From: DASQMT01 sp963835735
GTDB taxonomy: Bacteria > Actinomycetota > Thermoleophilia > Solirubrobacterales > Solirubrobacteraceae
Reading direction: 5' to 3'
Length of the DNA: 64,000 nucleotides
NCBI GenBank assembly: GCA_963835735.1
Contig: CAWIGP010000002.1
Coordinates: 992,001-1,056,000 of the forward strand
Position numbers and translations under genes: made by a program. The notes under the pieces are model-generated. The model was given only the letters and a program-made list of their open reading frames with translations, was not told the origin of the DNA and did no database searches. Shown here one piece after another: positions 24,410 to 33,321 of this stretch (position 1 is its first letter; each line of letters starts with the position of its first letter).

Positions 24410-25998
24410 GTCGCGGGCTCCTCGACACGGGCGGACCCGCCGCTCACCCGGCGCTCGTGCCCGGCCCAGTAGCGCTCGCGGACCTCGCGGCGCAGGACCT
24501 TGCCGTAGCCGCTGATCGGCAGTTCGTTGACGAAGTCGACCGCCTTGGGCTTCTTGTATCCCGCGAGACTCCTGCCGCAGTGGGTGATGATCTCCTCGGC
24601 GGTCGCGTGTGCGCCCGGCTCGAGCACGACGACCGCATGCACCGCCTCGCCCCAATAGTCATCCGGGATGCCGAGCACCACGACGTTGGCGACGGCCGGG
24701 TGCAGGACGATGACCTCCTCGACCTCACGCGGATACACGTTGTTGCCGCCGCTGATGATCATGTCCTTCGCGCGGTCGAGCAGGAACAGGTAGCCGCGCT
24801 CGTCGAACGCGCCGATGTCCCCGGTATGCAGCCAGCCGTCGCGGATCGCCTCCGCGGTGGCCTCCGGGTTGTCCCAGTAGCCCTCCATGACGACGTCGCC
24901 GCGCACGACGATCTCGCCGGCCTCGCCGGGTGGGAGCTCGCGCCCGTCGGCGTCGACGGCGCGTGCCTCGACGTCGGTACGGATCGTCCCGGCCGAGCCG
25001 ATCCGCTCGTCGCCCGCCGCGAGCAGCTCGGCGTGGGCGGCGGCGTTCAGGCCGGTGATGGTGATCGGCGCCTCGCCCTGGCCGAAGATCTGCGCGAAGA
25101 CGGGACCGAACGTCTCGATCGCCCGGCGCAGGTGCTCCACGTATATCGGCGCCCCCCCGTAGCAGACCGCCTTGAGGCTGGAAAGGTCGTACTCACCGGG
25201 CACGAAGTCCTCGAGCATCCGGATGATCTGCGTCGGCGCGAGGAAGGCGATGTGGGAGACCTGCTGGTCCTGGATCGTCCGGAACAGCGCGCGCGGCTCG
25301 AAGCTCTTCGTCTCAAGGATCACCTGGGTGGCGCCGCGGGCGACCGCAGGCAGCGCGACGATGCCGCTGCCGTGCGACATCGGGGCGGCGTGCAGGACCA
25401 CCTCGCCGGGCTGGATGTTGTGGACATCGGCCAGGTAGTTCATGAGCATCACGCGGACCACACGGTGCGTCCATGTCGCGCCCTTCGGGCGGCCCGTGGT
25501 GCCCGACGTGTAGAAGAGCCAGCACGGGTCCTCCGGGTCGGCGTCGCGGTGGCCGGGCAGCGCGGCGGGCGTCTCGAGCAGCTCGTCGTAGCTCGTAGAG
25601 CCGTCTCCGGCGCCGGTGGAGAAGCGGTGTGCGAGGCCGTCGAACTCATCGGCGTGCTCGAGGATGCCGTCGTTGTACTCCGGTCCGTGGACGAGCACCT
25701 TGGCGCCGGAGTTCCGGACGATGTAGGCGATCTCGCGTGGATGCAGGCGAGCGTTGATCGGGACCACGATCAAGCCGGCCGCGAAGCAGCCGTAGATCGT
25801 CTCGAGCACGCGCGGGCTGTTGGCGAGCACGAAGGCCACGCGGTCGCCAGGCTCCATGCCGCGGGCGAGCAGATTGCCGCCGACGGCAAGCGCGCGATCG
25901 TAGAACTCCTGGTGGGTGAGGACGTCCGGCCCGTGCTTGATGGCGGGCTCGTCGCCCCGCTGGCGGGCGACCTTGGCGAGAAATGCGCAGGTGTTCAC
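24406..25998 (-). CDS. Acyl-CoA synthetase (AMP-forming)
   Basis: Intact ANL ligase of 530 residues, the second CoA ligase of region A. Motifs are FYTSGTTGRPKGATWTH, GQGEAPITITG, TGDIGAFDERGYLFLLDR and the terminal SGYGKVLRREVRE with the catalytic lysine. The GTG start overlaps the DUF35 stop by 4 bp (GTGA), so it is part of the MaoC-thiolase-DUF35-ligase-amidohydrolase-DUF59-CaiB operon. It probably loads a later pathway acid. Confidence 0.92.
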   Translation of the reverse strand: MNTCAFLAKVARQRGDEPAIKHGPDVLTHQEFYDRALAVGGNLLARGMEPGDRVAFVLANSPRVLETIYGCFAAGLIVVPINARLHPREIAYIVRNSGAKVLVHGPEYNDGILEHADEFDGLAHRFSTGAGDGSTSYDELLETPAALPGHRDADPEDPCWLFYTSGTTGRPKGATWTHRVVRVMLMNYLADVHNIQPGEVVLHAAPMSHGSGIVALPAVARGATQVILETKSFEPRALFRTIQDQQVSHIAFLAPTQIIRMLEDFVPGEYDLSSLKAVCYGGAPIYVEHLRRAIETFGPVFAQIFGQGEAPITITGLNAAAHAELLAAGDERIGSAGTIRTDVEARAVDADGRELPPGEAGEIVVRGDVVMEGYWDNPEATAEAIRDGWLHTGDIGAFDERGYLFLLDRAKDMIISGGNNVYPREVEEVIVLHPAVANVVVLGIPDDYWGEAVHAVVVLEPGAHATAEEIITHCGRSLAGYKKPKAVDFVNELPISGYGKVLRREVRERYWAGHERRVSGGSARVEEPAT

Positions 25999-26408
25999 GT
26001 CGCCTCCTCCGGTTCGTCGGCCAGGGCGAACCAGGGCGCGGGGCGCCGCTGGACCTCGTCGGGGGGCGCCGGCTCGAACCGCACGCGCTTGTCGCACGCG
26101 TAGGCATCCCAGGAGTCGTCGCCGGACGGCCGCAGCCGGACGAGCAGCTGCGCGCCCTCGTCGAGCTTGACGACCCCGAGCGCGTACGGCACGTCGTCCT
26201 CGAAGCCCTTGGGCGGTACGGCTCGCACGACCGTGTAGCTGTGCAGCACGCCTTCACCGGAGCTCGTGCGCCAGTCCAGGTCGCCGGACTGGCAGAACGG
26301 GCAGCGGTGGCGCGGGTACATGATCGCCTTGCCGCAACCGTTGCAGGCCTGGACCAGCAGCTCGCCGCGCGCGAGGCCGTCGCGGAAGGTGTCGACGAGC
26401 TCGGTCAT
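25995..26408 (-). CDS. DUF35 zinc-ribbon/OB-fold protein, thiolase partner
   Basis: A 137-residue acyl-CoA-associated protein with an N-terminal zinc ribbon (CNGCGK, then CPFC) and an OB-fold (LHSYTVVRAVPPKGFEDD). Proteins of this type bind a thiolase-like partner; in the steroid side-chain system Ltp2 works with the DUF35 part of ChsH2. Its start overlaps the thiolase stop by 4 bp, as expected for a complex. The zinc ribbon is complete. Confidence 0.88.
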   Translation of the reverse strand: MTELVDTFRDGLARGELLVQACNGCGKAIMYPRHRCPFCQSGDLDWRTSSGEGVLHSYTVVRAVPPKGFEDDVPYALGVVKLDEGAQLLVRLRPSGDDSWDAYACDKRVRFEPAPPDEVQRRPAPWFALADEPEEAT

Positions 26409-27643
26409 CGCGTCGCTCCGTTCGCGACGCGCTCGAGCAGCAGCACCTGGGCATCCATATAGCTGCCGCCGGTCCCGCCGATGATCGCCCGCCGGCAGCC
26501 GTCGATCTGGCGCTCGGGACCGGCCTTCCACATCAGCTGCCGGACGCCCTCGACCAGGAGCGCGGTGCCGCCTCCCACGCCGGTGTGGCCGGCCGAGAGC
26601 AGGCCGCCGTTCGTGTTCATCGGGAACTCGCCGCCCGGCGACGTGGCGCCCGTGGCGAACCACCGGGCGGCTTCGCCGACCGGGCACAGGCCGAGCCCTT
26701 CGCAGGCGATCGTCGTCACTGCGGCATAGGAGTCGTAGACCTCTGCGAAGTCGGCATCCTGCGGCCCCCAGCCACCCTGCGCGTAGGCCCGCTCGGACGC
26801 CGTCTTCCACCCGAGCACGCCGAGGTCGTCCTCCTGGCCGATGCTGTAGTGGCTCACGCAGCCGCCCGACCCGGCGATGCGAACCCAGCTGTCGGTGCGG
26901 CCCTTGGCGTTCTCGGCGCTCGTCATGACGAAGCCGACCGCGCCGTCGGCGAGCGGCGGGCACTCGAGCGCGTGCAGCGGGTCGGCGACCATGCGCGAGG
27001 CGAGGACCTGCTCCACCGTGAGCGGCTTGTCCTTGAACATCGCGTTCGGGTTCATCCGGGCCCACTCGCGCAGGGCGACGCAGACGGACGCCATGTCCTC
27101 CGGCGTGGAGCCGCTCGCCGCCATGTAGCGCTGGGTGATCAGCGCACCGATCGCGTTGAAGGTCTGGCCCAGCGGGCGCTCCCATTCCTTGGGGATGCCG
27201 TTCAGCGTGAGCAGCGTGACCATCTCCGACAGGTCCGCCGACCCCCAGCGCTCGGCCTGGAGCACCAGCACGGTGCGGGCGTGCCCCGACGCGATCAGTC
27301 CCGACGCGACGCGCACGGCGTTGTCGCTCGTCGAGCCGCCGGAGTGGATCATCATGTTCGCCTTGGCCTGCCCCGAGAGGCCGAGCTCCTCGACGACGCG
27401 GGAGAAGACGAGGTCGGCCTGGTCGTCGAACGAATGCAGGCAGGGAATCAGCAGGATCGTGTCGACCTCGCTCGGCTGCACGCCCGCATCGCGCATGGCG
27501 AGCGTCGCGACCTCCGTCAGGTCGCCGATGAACGTGCGGTCCGGATACCTGCCCGAGGGCAACTCGCCGAGTCCGATGAACACGGGGTCGTTCGGAGCGC
27601 CGGCCTCCACGCGCAACGTCGCTGTCGCTGCGTTGTCAGCCAC
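26405..27643 (-). CDS. Thiolase-like (Ltp-type) protein without the active-site cysteine
   Basis: Thiolase-superfamily protein of 412 residues. Where true thiolases have the nucleophile (NACASG) this one reads HSGGSTSDNA, so classical thiolysis is unlikely. It keeps EVYDSYAAV and NTNGGLLSAGHTG. This combination, next to a DUF35 gene, fits Ltp2-like retro-aldolases that split beta-hydroxyacyl-CoA esters at branched carbons with tyrosine/histidine chemistry. The MaoC hydratase that overlaps it by 8 bp would make such a beta-hydroxyacyl-CoA. Confidence 0.85.
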   Translation of the reverse strand: MADNAATATLRVEAGAPNDPVFIGLGELPSGRYPDRTFIGDLTEVATLAMRDAGVQPSEVDTILLIPCLHSFDDQADLVFSRVVEELGLSGQAKANMMIHSGGSTSDNAVRVASGLIASGHARTVLVLQAERWGSADLSEMVTLLTLNGIPKEWERPLGQTFNAIGALITQRYMAASGSTPEDMASVCVALREWARMNPNAMFKDKPLTVEQVLASRMVADPLHALECPPLADGAVGFVMTSAENAKGRTDSWVRIAGSGGCVSHYSIGQEDDLGVLGWKTASERAYAQGGWGPQDADFAEVYDSYAAVTTIACEGLGLCPVGEAARWFATGATSPGGEFPMNTNGGLLSAGHTGVGGGTALLVEGVRQLMWKAGPERQIDGCRRAIIGGTGGSYMDAQVLLLERVANGATR

Positions 27644-28127
27644 CGTCGCCCTCCGACGGCGTCCGGCGCCGCGCGAGCATGATCTGCAGGAACGTCATGA
27701 CTTCCTCTTCCCTCTGATTGCGGACGGAGTAGCGGACATGCAGCGTCCCGTACCGCGGGCTGTCGCCCGGCTCGCACAGCTCGACGACGGCCCGGGCCGA
27801 CAGCGTGTCCCCGGGCTGGACCGGTTTGAGAGCGCGCAAGGACTGGATCTCGAGCAGCGCGACGATGCCGTCGCCGTAGTAACCGGTCATGCCGACGAGC
27901 CCGACCGCGATCGCGTAGGTGAGCGGGCCGTGGGCGATCCGGGAGCCGAACCGCGTCGCCTTGCCGAACTCCTCGTCGATGTGCAGCGGGTAGTGGTCGC
28001 CCGTCAGGCCGGCGAAGGCGATCAGATCCGAGGCCTCGACGGTGCGCCCTCGCGTGAGGATCACGTCGCCGACGGCGAAGTCCTCGAGCCTCCGCTCTGG
28101 TGGATCACGGAAAACCCGCTCGCTCAT
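27636..28127 (-). CDS. MaoC-like (R)-hydratase, hot-dog fold
   Basis: A 163-residue enoyl-CoA hydratase-2 type protein. The active-site segment AGLTGDHYPLHIDEEF followed by GSRIAHGPL shows the Asp and His of the MaoC family. It likely adds water to an alpha,beta-unsaturated acyl-CoA ahead of the thiolase-like protein. It is the first gene of a seven-gene operon down to the CaiB gene and has operator A10 20 bp upstream. Confidence 0.9.
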   Translation of the reverse strand: MSERVFRDPPERRLEDFAVGDVILTRGRTVEASDLIAFAGLTGDHYPLHIDEEFGKATRFGSRIAHGPLTYAIAVGLVGMTGYYGDGIVALLEIQSLRALKPVQPGDTLSARAVVELCEPGDSPRYGTLHVRYSVRNQREEEVMTFLQIMLARRRTPSEGDGG

Positions 28128-28147
28128 TCTCTCTCCCGACAGTCCCG

Positions 28148-28191
28148 AACAAGCATTTGTTTCAGGCTATCGATGCGCCGGCCGATGTCAA
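28148..28191 (-). promoter_or_regulatory. MaoC operon promoter with operator A10
   Basis: Minus-strand TTGACA (28186-28191), 16-bp spacer, TAGCCT (28164-28169), then the palindrome AACAAGCATTTGTTT (28148-28162) at the expected transcription start. Confidence 0.7.
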
Positions 28192-28214
28192 GCGTGAGGC
28201 GGACGCTCGACGCC

Positions 28215-28826
28215 TCAGCTGTCGCTACGGAGGAATCCCCACAGGAACGCGTCGGCGAGCCGGTCGGCAACTACCTCCGCCGACGCCGGTCCGTTCGGCC
28301 GATACCACTCGGCGGTCCAGTTGAGCGCGCCGAGGATGCCGCGCACCGCGACGCGCCTGTCGAGCCGCTCGCTGAAGACCCCGGCTTCCACGCCGTCATC
28401 GATCAGCCCAGTGAAGATCTGCTCGTAGCGGCCGCGCTTGTCAACGATCCGTGCGCGGTTCGGACCCGACAGAAACCGCCACTGGTGAAAGACCACCAGC
28501 GCGCGCTGCGGGCTCTCAGCCACGACATCGACGTGCGATCGCACGGCCGCTCGCAAGCGGTCCCCCGGCTCTGCCACGTCGTCGAGGCCGTCGGCCGCCA
28601 TGAGGTAGCGGTCGATGCCGGATTCCACGATCTCGAGCAGCAGCACCTCTTTGGCCTCGATGTGCGCATAGAGGCTTCCAGGGAGCACTCCAACCGCCTT
28701 GGCGATATCCCGCATCGTCGTGCCGGCGTAGCCCTTCTCGCTGAAGAGACGGGTCGCGGCATCGAGGATGACCTCGCGCGGGTGGCCGTTCTGTGCGTGC
28801 CTTCTCGTTCTCGCCGGCTGCCCCAT
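28215..28826 (-). CDS. KstR2-like TetR repressor, paralogue 2
   Basis: TetR regulator of 203 residues, closely similar over its length to the protein at 17316 (shared GYAGTTMRDIA, AVGVLPGSLYAHI, VFHQWRFLSG, LNWTAEWYRPNGPASAE). The recognition helices are nearly identical, so both should read the same site. Two region-A palindromes (A11, A12) lie in its own upstream region, pointing to autoregulation. It precedes the MaoC operon. Which of the two paralogues is dominant, and whether they form heterodimers, cannot be told from sequence. Confidence 0.88.
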   Translation of the reverse strand: MGQPARTRRHAQNGHPREVILDAATRLFSEKGYAGTTMRDIAKAVGVLPGSLYAHIEAKEVLLLEIVESGIDRYLMAADGLDDVAEPGDRLRAAVRSHVDVVAESPQRALVVFHQWRFLSGPNRARIVDKRGRYEQIFTGLIDDGVEAGVFSERLDRRVAVRGILGALNWTAEWYRPNGPASAEVVADRLADAFLWGFLRSDS

Positions 28827-28862
28827 GCCTGCCTTTCAATGTTCCGCGGTCGAGGTCGCGTC

Positions 28863-28877
28863 AACAAATGCTTGGTC
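28863..28877. promoter_or_regulatory. Operator A11 (half-degenerate)
   Basis: AACAAATGCTTGGTC: the left arm is good and the right arm decayed. It lies 37 bp upstream of the TetR paralogue 2 start codon. Confidence 0.5.
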
Positions 28878-28906
28878 GGTTCGCCGCGCATTCTGTCACA
28901 GCGACA

Positions 28907-28921
28907 AACAAACGCTTGTAA
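28907..28921. promoter_or_regulatory. Operator A12 (AACAAACGCTTGTAA)
   Basis: Second palindrome in the divergent region between TetR paralogue 2 and the Gfo/Idh-type oxidoreductase gene. Confidence 0.6.
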
Positions 28922-29008
28922 CATTCCTACTATGCCTCGAATCTCGCTGCAGCCGTGGCTCCGGCCTCCCCGGTGCGCACGACCTCGCACTGTGGCGAGC
29001 GCTGAGGC

Positions 29009-30171
29009 GTGAGCTGGGACCGGATCGGCGTCGGGGTCATCGGGTTGAGCGCCCGCCGCGGGTGGGGCGCCACCGCCCATCTTCCCGCTCTGCGGGCGCT
29101 GCCCAACTACGAGGTCACCGCGCTGAGCACCACAAGCCGCGAGTCGGCAGAGGCGGCCGGCGCCGCGCACGGCGTCCCGCTCACGTTCCACGATGCCCGG
29201 GAGCTCGCAGAGCGTCCCGAGGTGGACCTCGTGGTGGTCGCCGTCAAAGTTCCGTTCCACCGCGAGCTGGTCAGCATCGCCGTGGAGGCCGGCAAGCCGG
29301 TGCTGTGCGAATGGCCTCTTGCGAAAGGGCTTGGGGAGGCTGAGTGGCTCGCCGATCTTGCGTCCGAGCACGGCGTGCGCAGCTTCGTCGGCCTCCAGGC
29401 CCGTTCCGCACCTCCCGTGCGGTTCGTGCGCGACCTCGTCGCGTCGGGCGAGATCGGCGAGGTGCTCTCGACGACCGTGGTCGCGTCCGGCGACCAGTGG
29501 GGCGCGACGGTCCACCCGACGGGCGTCTATCTGCTCGACCGGGACAACGGCGCGACGATGTTGACGATCGCGTTCGGGCACGCCTTCGACGCGCTCTGCT
29601 GGTGCCTCGGGGAGCTGACCGAGCTGTCGGCGATCACCGCGACGCGGCGATCCACGGTGCGCCGGACCGATACGGGCGAGCTGATGGCGATGACCGCCGA
29701 GGACCAGGTGGCCGTCGCGGGCGTGCTCCCCAACGGCGCCGTCGCTTCGATCCACTACCGCGGTGGGCGCTCTCCTGGGACTCACTTCCTCTGGGAGATC
29801 GACGGCAGCGATGGCACGGTCGTGCTGACCGGGAGCTCCGGGCACCTCCAGTACGGGCGCGTGCAGGTCGAGACCGCGGCCGCGGGCGAGCGCGTCCTCA
29901 CGGCCCGTGCGGTGCCGTCGGAGTATGAGGCGATCGCGCACGACCGCGACCAGTGTCCTACACGGTCGCCCAGGCCTACGCGCGGCTCGCGGTCGATCTG
30001 CGCGAGGGAACCGAGTCCGTTCCAGGCTTCGCGGACGCGGTCGTGCGCCACCGCGCGCTCGATGCCGTGCAGCGGTCGGCCGCAACGGGCGAGCGCGTCG
30101 CCTACGACCTCGGCCCGTCGCCGCTCAACGCACGGTGCGGCCGCCGTCGACGACGAGCGTCTCGCCCGTGA
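29009..30171 (+). CDS. Gfo/Idh/MocA-family oxidoreductase, frameshifted
   Basis: NAD(P)-dependent dehydrogenase of about 387 residues when repaired. N-terminal Rossmann fold VGVIGLSARRGWGATAHLPAL, then EVDLVVVAVKVP and KPVLCEWPLAKG, where the Lys of the usual EKP motif is replaced (CEWP). The frame breaks at 29954-29955: CAG, TG, TCC. One added base restores SYTVAQAYARLAVDLREG. The GTG start has a weak ribosome site. The repaired frame ends at 30171, overlapping the tail of the convergent SDR by 47 bp. Relatives act on sugars or polyols; its role here is unknown. Confidence 0.75.
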
Positions 30172-30886
30172 CGTATGAGGCGGCGTCGCTCGCCAGGAAG
30201 ACCACCGCTGCGGCGAGCTCCGTCGGATCGCCGCCACGGCCGGCGGGCAGCCTCGGACGCTCCGTCTCGAGGAGCTCCTCCCAGAAGTGGCCCGTCATCT
30301 CCGTCTCGAACAAGCCCGGCGCGATGGCGTTCACCCGGATGCCCAGGCGGCCCGTCCACTGTTGGGCCAGGTCGCGCGTCAACCCGATGATGCCCGCTTT
30401 GGAAGCCATGTAGGACGCTTGCGGCGCGCCGACGGACCACCAGGCCATGATGCTCGACACGTTGACGATCGCGGACCCCGACTCCATCGCCTTGGCCGCC
30501 GCCTGCGACATCCAGAACGTGCCGTTGAGATTGACGTCGATGAGCGCTCTGAACTGCTCCGGGGTCTCGCTCAGCGCGGGCTGGGACTTGCCCATGCCCG
30601 CGTTGTTGACGAGCACGTCGACCCGCCCGAACTCGGCGACCGTGGCGTCGACCAGCGCCTGGCAGTCCGCCGGTTCGCTGATGTCGGTCCGCACGCTTAT
30701 CGCCCGCCGGCCGACGCCTTCGACTAGTCGCTGCGTCTCCTGAAGGGCCTCCAGCCGGCGCGCTCCGAGCGCGACGTCGGCGCCTGCCTCGGCGAGTGCT
30801 TGGGCGATGGCGACGCCGAGTCCCGCCGAGGCGCCCGTGACGATGGCGACCCTACCGTCCAGCCGGAACCGATCGAGTATCGACAT
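30125..30886 (-). CDS. Short-chain dehydrogenase, possible acyl-CoA reductase
   Basis: Classical SDR of 253 residues: TGASAGLGVAIA cofactor loop, basic residues after beta-2 (LGARRLEAL, favouring NADP), NNAGMG, VNVSSIM and catalytic YMASK. NADP preference and a position divergent from PHA synthesis genes make a PhaB/FabG-like 3-ketoacyl-CoA reductase reasonable, but not shown. Start at the ATG at 30886; the open frame extends to 30922 through operator A13, which was taken as upstream DNA. Confidence 0.85.
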   Translation of the reverse strand: MSILDRFRLDGRVAIVTGASAGLGVAIAQALAEAGADVALGARRLEALQETQRLVEGVGRRAISVRTDISEPADCQALVDATVAEFGRVDVLVNNAGMGKSQPALSETPEQFRALIDVNLNGTFWMSQAAAKAMESGSAIVNVSSIMAWWSVGAPQASYMASKAGIIGLTRDLAQQWTGRLGIRVNAIAPGLFETEMTGHFWEELLETERPRLPAGRGGDPTELAAAVVFLASDAASYVTGETLVVDGGRTVR

Positions 30887-30916
30887 GGGATCCACGGTAC
30901 TCGGCCTTCGCCCGAG

Positions 30917-30955
30917 AAACAAGCATTTGTTTTCGCCGTCCGCTTGAGCTACTGT
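30917..30955 (+). promoter_or_regulatory. Operator A13 with PHA operon promoter
   Basis: AAACAAGCATTTGTTT (30917-30932) overlaps a rightward -35 TTGTTT (30927-30932), followed by a 17-bp spacer and TACTGT (30950-30955). It is shared with the divergent SDR gene 30 bp to its left. Confidence 0.65.
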
Positions 30956-30990
30956 GCCGGCACCCCGCCGGTCAGGAGAGAGGAGCAGTA

Positions 30991-31335
30991 ATGGCGTCGC
31001 TGGTGTTGATCGTGCTCACCAATCCGAAGGAAGGGCACGAGGACGAGTACAACGACTGGTACACCGAGCACCATCTCGACGACGTCCTGGCGTGCGAAGG
31101 GTTCCGCGCCGCCCAGCGCTACAAGTTCACGCCGGGTCAGCTGTCAGCGGAGGCTCCCTATCGCTACCTCGCGATCTATGAGGCCGAGGAGGGCAGCGTC
31201 GAGCGTGCCGAGGCAGCCCTGCTCGCCGCGGCCGGGACCGACGCGATGCCGATCAGCAAGGCGATGTCGCGCGACCAGGCGGTGTGGTGGTACACCGCCA
31301 TCAGCGACCGCGTCGAGGCACCCGAGCCCGCCTGA
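30991..31335 (+). CDS. EthD-like dimeric alpha/beta-barrel protein
   Basis: A 114-residue ferredoxin-like-fold protein. The N-terminal strand VLIVLTNPKEG followed by DEYNDWYTEHHLDDVL is the pattern of EthD-type proteins, small dimers found beside oxygenases and in catabolic operons; a few are enzymes, most are of unknown role. It is first in an operon with the PHA genes, its stop overlapping the next start by one base. Good ribosome site GAGAGGAG. Confidence 0.75.
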   Translation: MASLVLIVLTNPKEGHEDEYNDWYTEHHLDDVLACEGFRAAQRYKFTPGQLSAEAPYRYLAIYEAEEGSVERAEAALLAAAGTDAMPISKAMSRDQAVWWYTAISDRVEAPEPA

Positions 31336-31703
31336 TGGCCAACCAGCCGTTCCTGCGACGCGCGTTCGACCGGGCCGAGCGGACAATCGGCAAGCCGCTC
31401 GAGGGCGCCGTCCAGTCCTCGAAGTTCACCGACGTGTATCTGGCGAGGAAGCGGGTCTCGCGCACGCTGCGTTCTGCGCTCGATCGCCCGACCGGCGCGT
31501 TCCTGCACTTCATCAACATCCCGGCGCGAAGCGACGTCCGTCGCGTCAACCGCCAGATCGCCGCGCTCACCGAGGAGCTGCGGAGCCTCTCCGCCCGGCT
31601 CGACGAGCAGCAGATGCCGGCGTCGCGCCGGCCGCGGAAGCCCGCGACGCGGCCGCCGGCTTCCAAGCCGGCGGCCAAAGCGCCGCCGAAGGACGGCACG
31701 TGA
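31335..31703 (+). CDS. PhaE-like PHA synthase accessory protein
   Basis: A 122-residue basic protein. Residues 55-95 read FLHFINIPARSDVRRVNRQI, then ALTEELRSLSARLDEQ, a short nonpolar patch followed by a coiled-coil helix. This matches the conserved C-terminus of PhaE, the second subunit of class III PHA synthases (pattern LNLPxRxxVxxLxRRLHELxR). The tail is rich in Pro, Ala and Lys, as in phasins. It is much shorter than classical PhaE, so only the synthase-binding part may remain. It overlaps the PhaC start by 4 bp. Confidence 0.6.
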   Translation: MANQPFLRRAFDRAERTIGKPLEGAVQSSKFTDVYLARKRVSRTLRSALDRPTGAFLHFINIPARSDVRRVNRQIAALTEELRSLSARLDEQQMPASRRPRKPATRPPASKPAAKAPPKDGT

Positions 31704-32788
31704 CGCCCGACCTGCCCGTCAGCGACGTCCTCACCGGCGTGCGCCGCGAGATCGAGCGCACCGCGATCCGAGCCCGCAACGGCATCAAGTACGCCACGGG
31801 AGCCGAATGGGCCCCAATCGGCCCCACGCCGAGCGACGTGGTGTGGGAGGACGACAAGGCACGCCTGCGACGCTACCGCCGCGACCGTCCGCCGGCCCTG
31901 GGCCCGCCGGTGCTGGCGTTCCTCGGACTGGTGGGACGGTCCTACGTGTTCGACCTGTGGCAGGGCAACAGCATCGTCGCGCTGCTGATGGATCGCGGCT
32001 TCGATGTGTTCGTCCTCGACTGGGGCGAGCCGGACGAGCGGGACGCGGGCAACACGCTCGAGACGTATCTGCAGAGCTACTTCCCACGAGCCTTGCGGGC
32101 CGTGTCCGACGAGTCCGGCGCGGAACAGGTCAACGCCCTGTCGTACTGCATGGGCGGCAATCTCGCGCTGCACGCCCTCGCCGGCCAGCCGGCCCTCCCC
32201 ATCCGTTCCCTGGTGACGATGGCCACGCCGGTGGACTTCCGCCATCTGGGCCCGCTCATCGACCTCCTACGTGAGGGACGCATCGATCCCGAGTCGATGC
32301 TCGACGAGAACGGCAACGTGCCGGGCGCGCTGGTCCGCCAGAGCTTCAAGCTGCGCAAGCCCACCGGCGATCTCGTCCAGTACGTGAACCTCTGGCAGCA
32401 CCTCTGGAACGACGACTACATGGAGGGTTACCAGGCCATCGGCCGGTTTCTCAACGACCATGTCCCCGTCCCGGGCGCCATCTTCCGGCAGGTCGCGGAG
32501 CAGTGGGTGCAGGGGAACGGCTTCGTGGAGGACACGCTGCGGCTCGGCGGTCGAAAGGTCTCGCTGGCTGACATCAGCATTCCGATACTCGGGGTCATTG
32601 CCGAGCGTGACGACATCGTGCCCCAGGAGGCGACGGAGCCGCTGGTGGAGGTGCTCCGCGGCGCCGACGTCGAGTTGATGCACCTGGACGCTGGGCACGC
32701 AAGCCTGACCAGCGGACGTAGGGCCGTCAAGGTCGTCCTCCCTCATGTCTTCGAATGGATCGCCGGTCACAGCGAGGAGGTCGCATGA
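31700..32788 (+). CDS. phaC: Class III-like polyhydroxyalkanoate synthase, PhaC subunit
   Basis: Alpha/beta-hydrolase-fold polymerase of 362 residues that links 3-hydroxyacyl-CoA units into polyester. The lipase-like box SYCMGGN carries Cys150; acid AERDDIVP (Asp304) and base LDAGHASL (His333) complete the triad. These numbers are within two of Cys149, Asp302 and His331 of the Allochromatium class III enzyme, and the length fits that class. GTG start overlapping the PhaE-like gene. The flanking PhaE-like and PhaZ-like genes support the call. Confidence 0.85.
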   Translation: MTPDLPVSDVLTGVRREIERTAIRARNGIKYATGAEWAPIGPTPSDVVWEDDKARLRRYRRDRPPALGPPVLAFLGLVGRSYVFDLWQGNSIVALLMDRGFDVFVLDWGEPDERDAGNTLETYLQSYFPRALRAVSDESGAEQVNALSYCMGGNLALHALAGQPALPIRSLVTMATPVDFRHLGPLIDLLREGRIDPESMLDENGNVPGALVRQSFKLRKPTGDLVQYVNLWQHLWNDDYMEGYQAIGRFLNDHVPVPGAIFRQVAEQWVQGNGFVEDTLRLGGRKVSLADISIPILGVIAERDDIVPQEATEPLVEVLRGADVELMHLDAGHASLTSGRRAVKVVLPHVFEWIAGHSEEVA

Positions 32789-33321
32789 GCGCCCAGCTGC
32801 GCGAACTGAGCCCAGACGACGTTGGCGCCCTGCGCGACTTCTTCGCAGCGGTGCCCGCCGAGGACCATACGTTCTTCAAGGAGGACGTCGACGATCCAGC
32901 GGTCGCGGAGCGGTGGGTCGACGACACCCGCTCCATCCGGTGCCTCGCCGTGAACGAGGACGGACAGCTCGTCGGGTGGGCGGCGCTCATCCCCGGCGTG
33001 GGCCGCACCGGTCACGTGGTGGAGATGCTCCTGGTGATCGCCGGCGCCAACCGCCGCCAGGGCCTCGGACGAATGCTTGCCCGCCGCATGCTGGTCGAAG
33101 CGCTCGAGCATGGATACAGGAAGGTCTCCGTGCACCTCGCCGCCGACAACCCCGGGCCGATCGCGATGTTCCGCGGCCTCGGCTTCGAGCCCGAGGCCCT
33201 GCTACGCGACCAGTTATGCGATCCCAGCGGCCAACTGCACGACGTCATGGTTCTCTCCCATGCGGTCGACGAGGCCTGGTCGACCATGCTCACCGGCGGC
33301 CTCGACACGGCCGTCCGATGA
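32785..33321 (+). CDS. GNAT-family N-acetyltransferase
   Basis: A 178-residue acetyltransferase with motif A as RRQGLGRMLARRML and a following strand KVSVHLAADNPG plus FRGLGFEPEA. Target unknown. It overlaps the phaC stop and the PhaZ-like start by 4 bp each, so it is firmly inside the PHA operon; it might modify a granule-associated protein or a small molecule. Confidence 0.85.
   Translation: MSAQLRELSPDDVGALRDFFAAVPAEDHTFFKEDVDDPAVAERWVDDTRSIRCLAVNEDGQLVGWAALIPGVGRTGHVVEMLLVIAGANRRQGLGRMLARRMLVEALEHGYRKVSVHLAADNPGPIAMFRGLGFEPEALLRDQLCDPSGQLHDVMVLSHAVDEAWSTMLTGGLDTAVR

Noticed and set aside
17316..28826. A steroid (cholesterol) degradation cluster, because the regulators look like KstR2
   Set aside because: No ketosteroid dehydrogenase, KshA/B, HsaC-type dioxygenase or IpdAB-like genes occur, whereas a 6-oxocamphor hydrolase-like gene and P450cam-type set do. 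Only the regulator type is shared.
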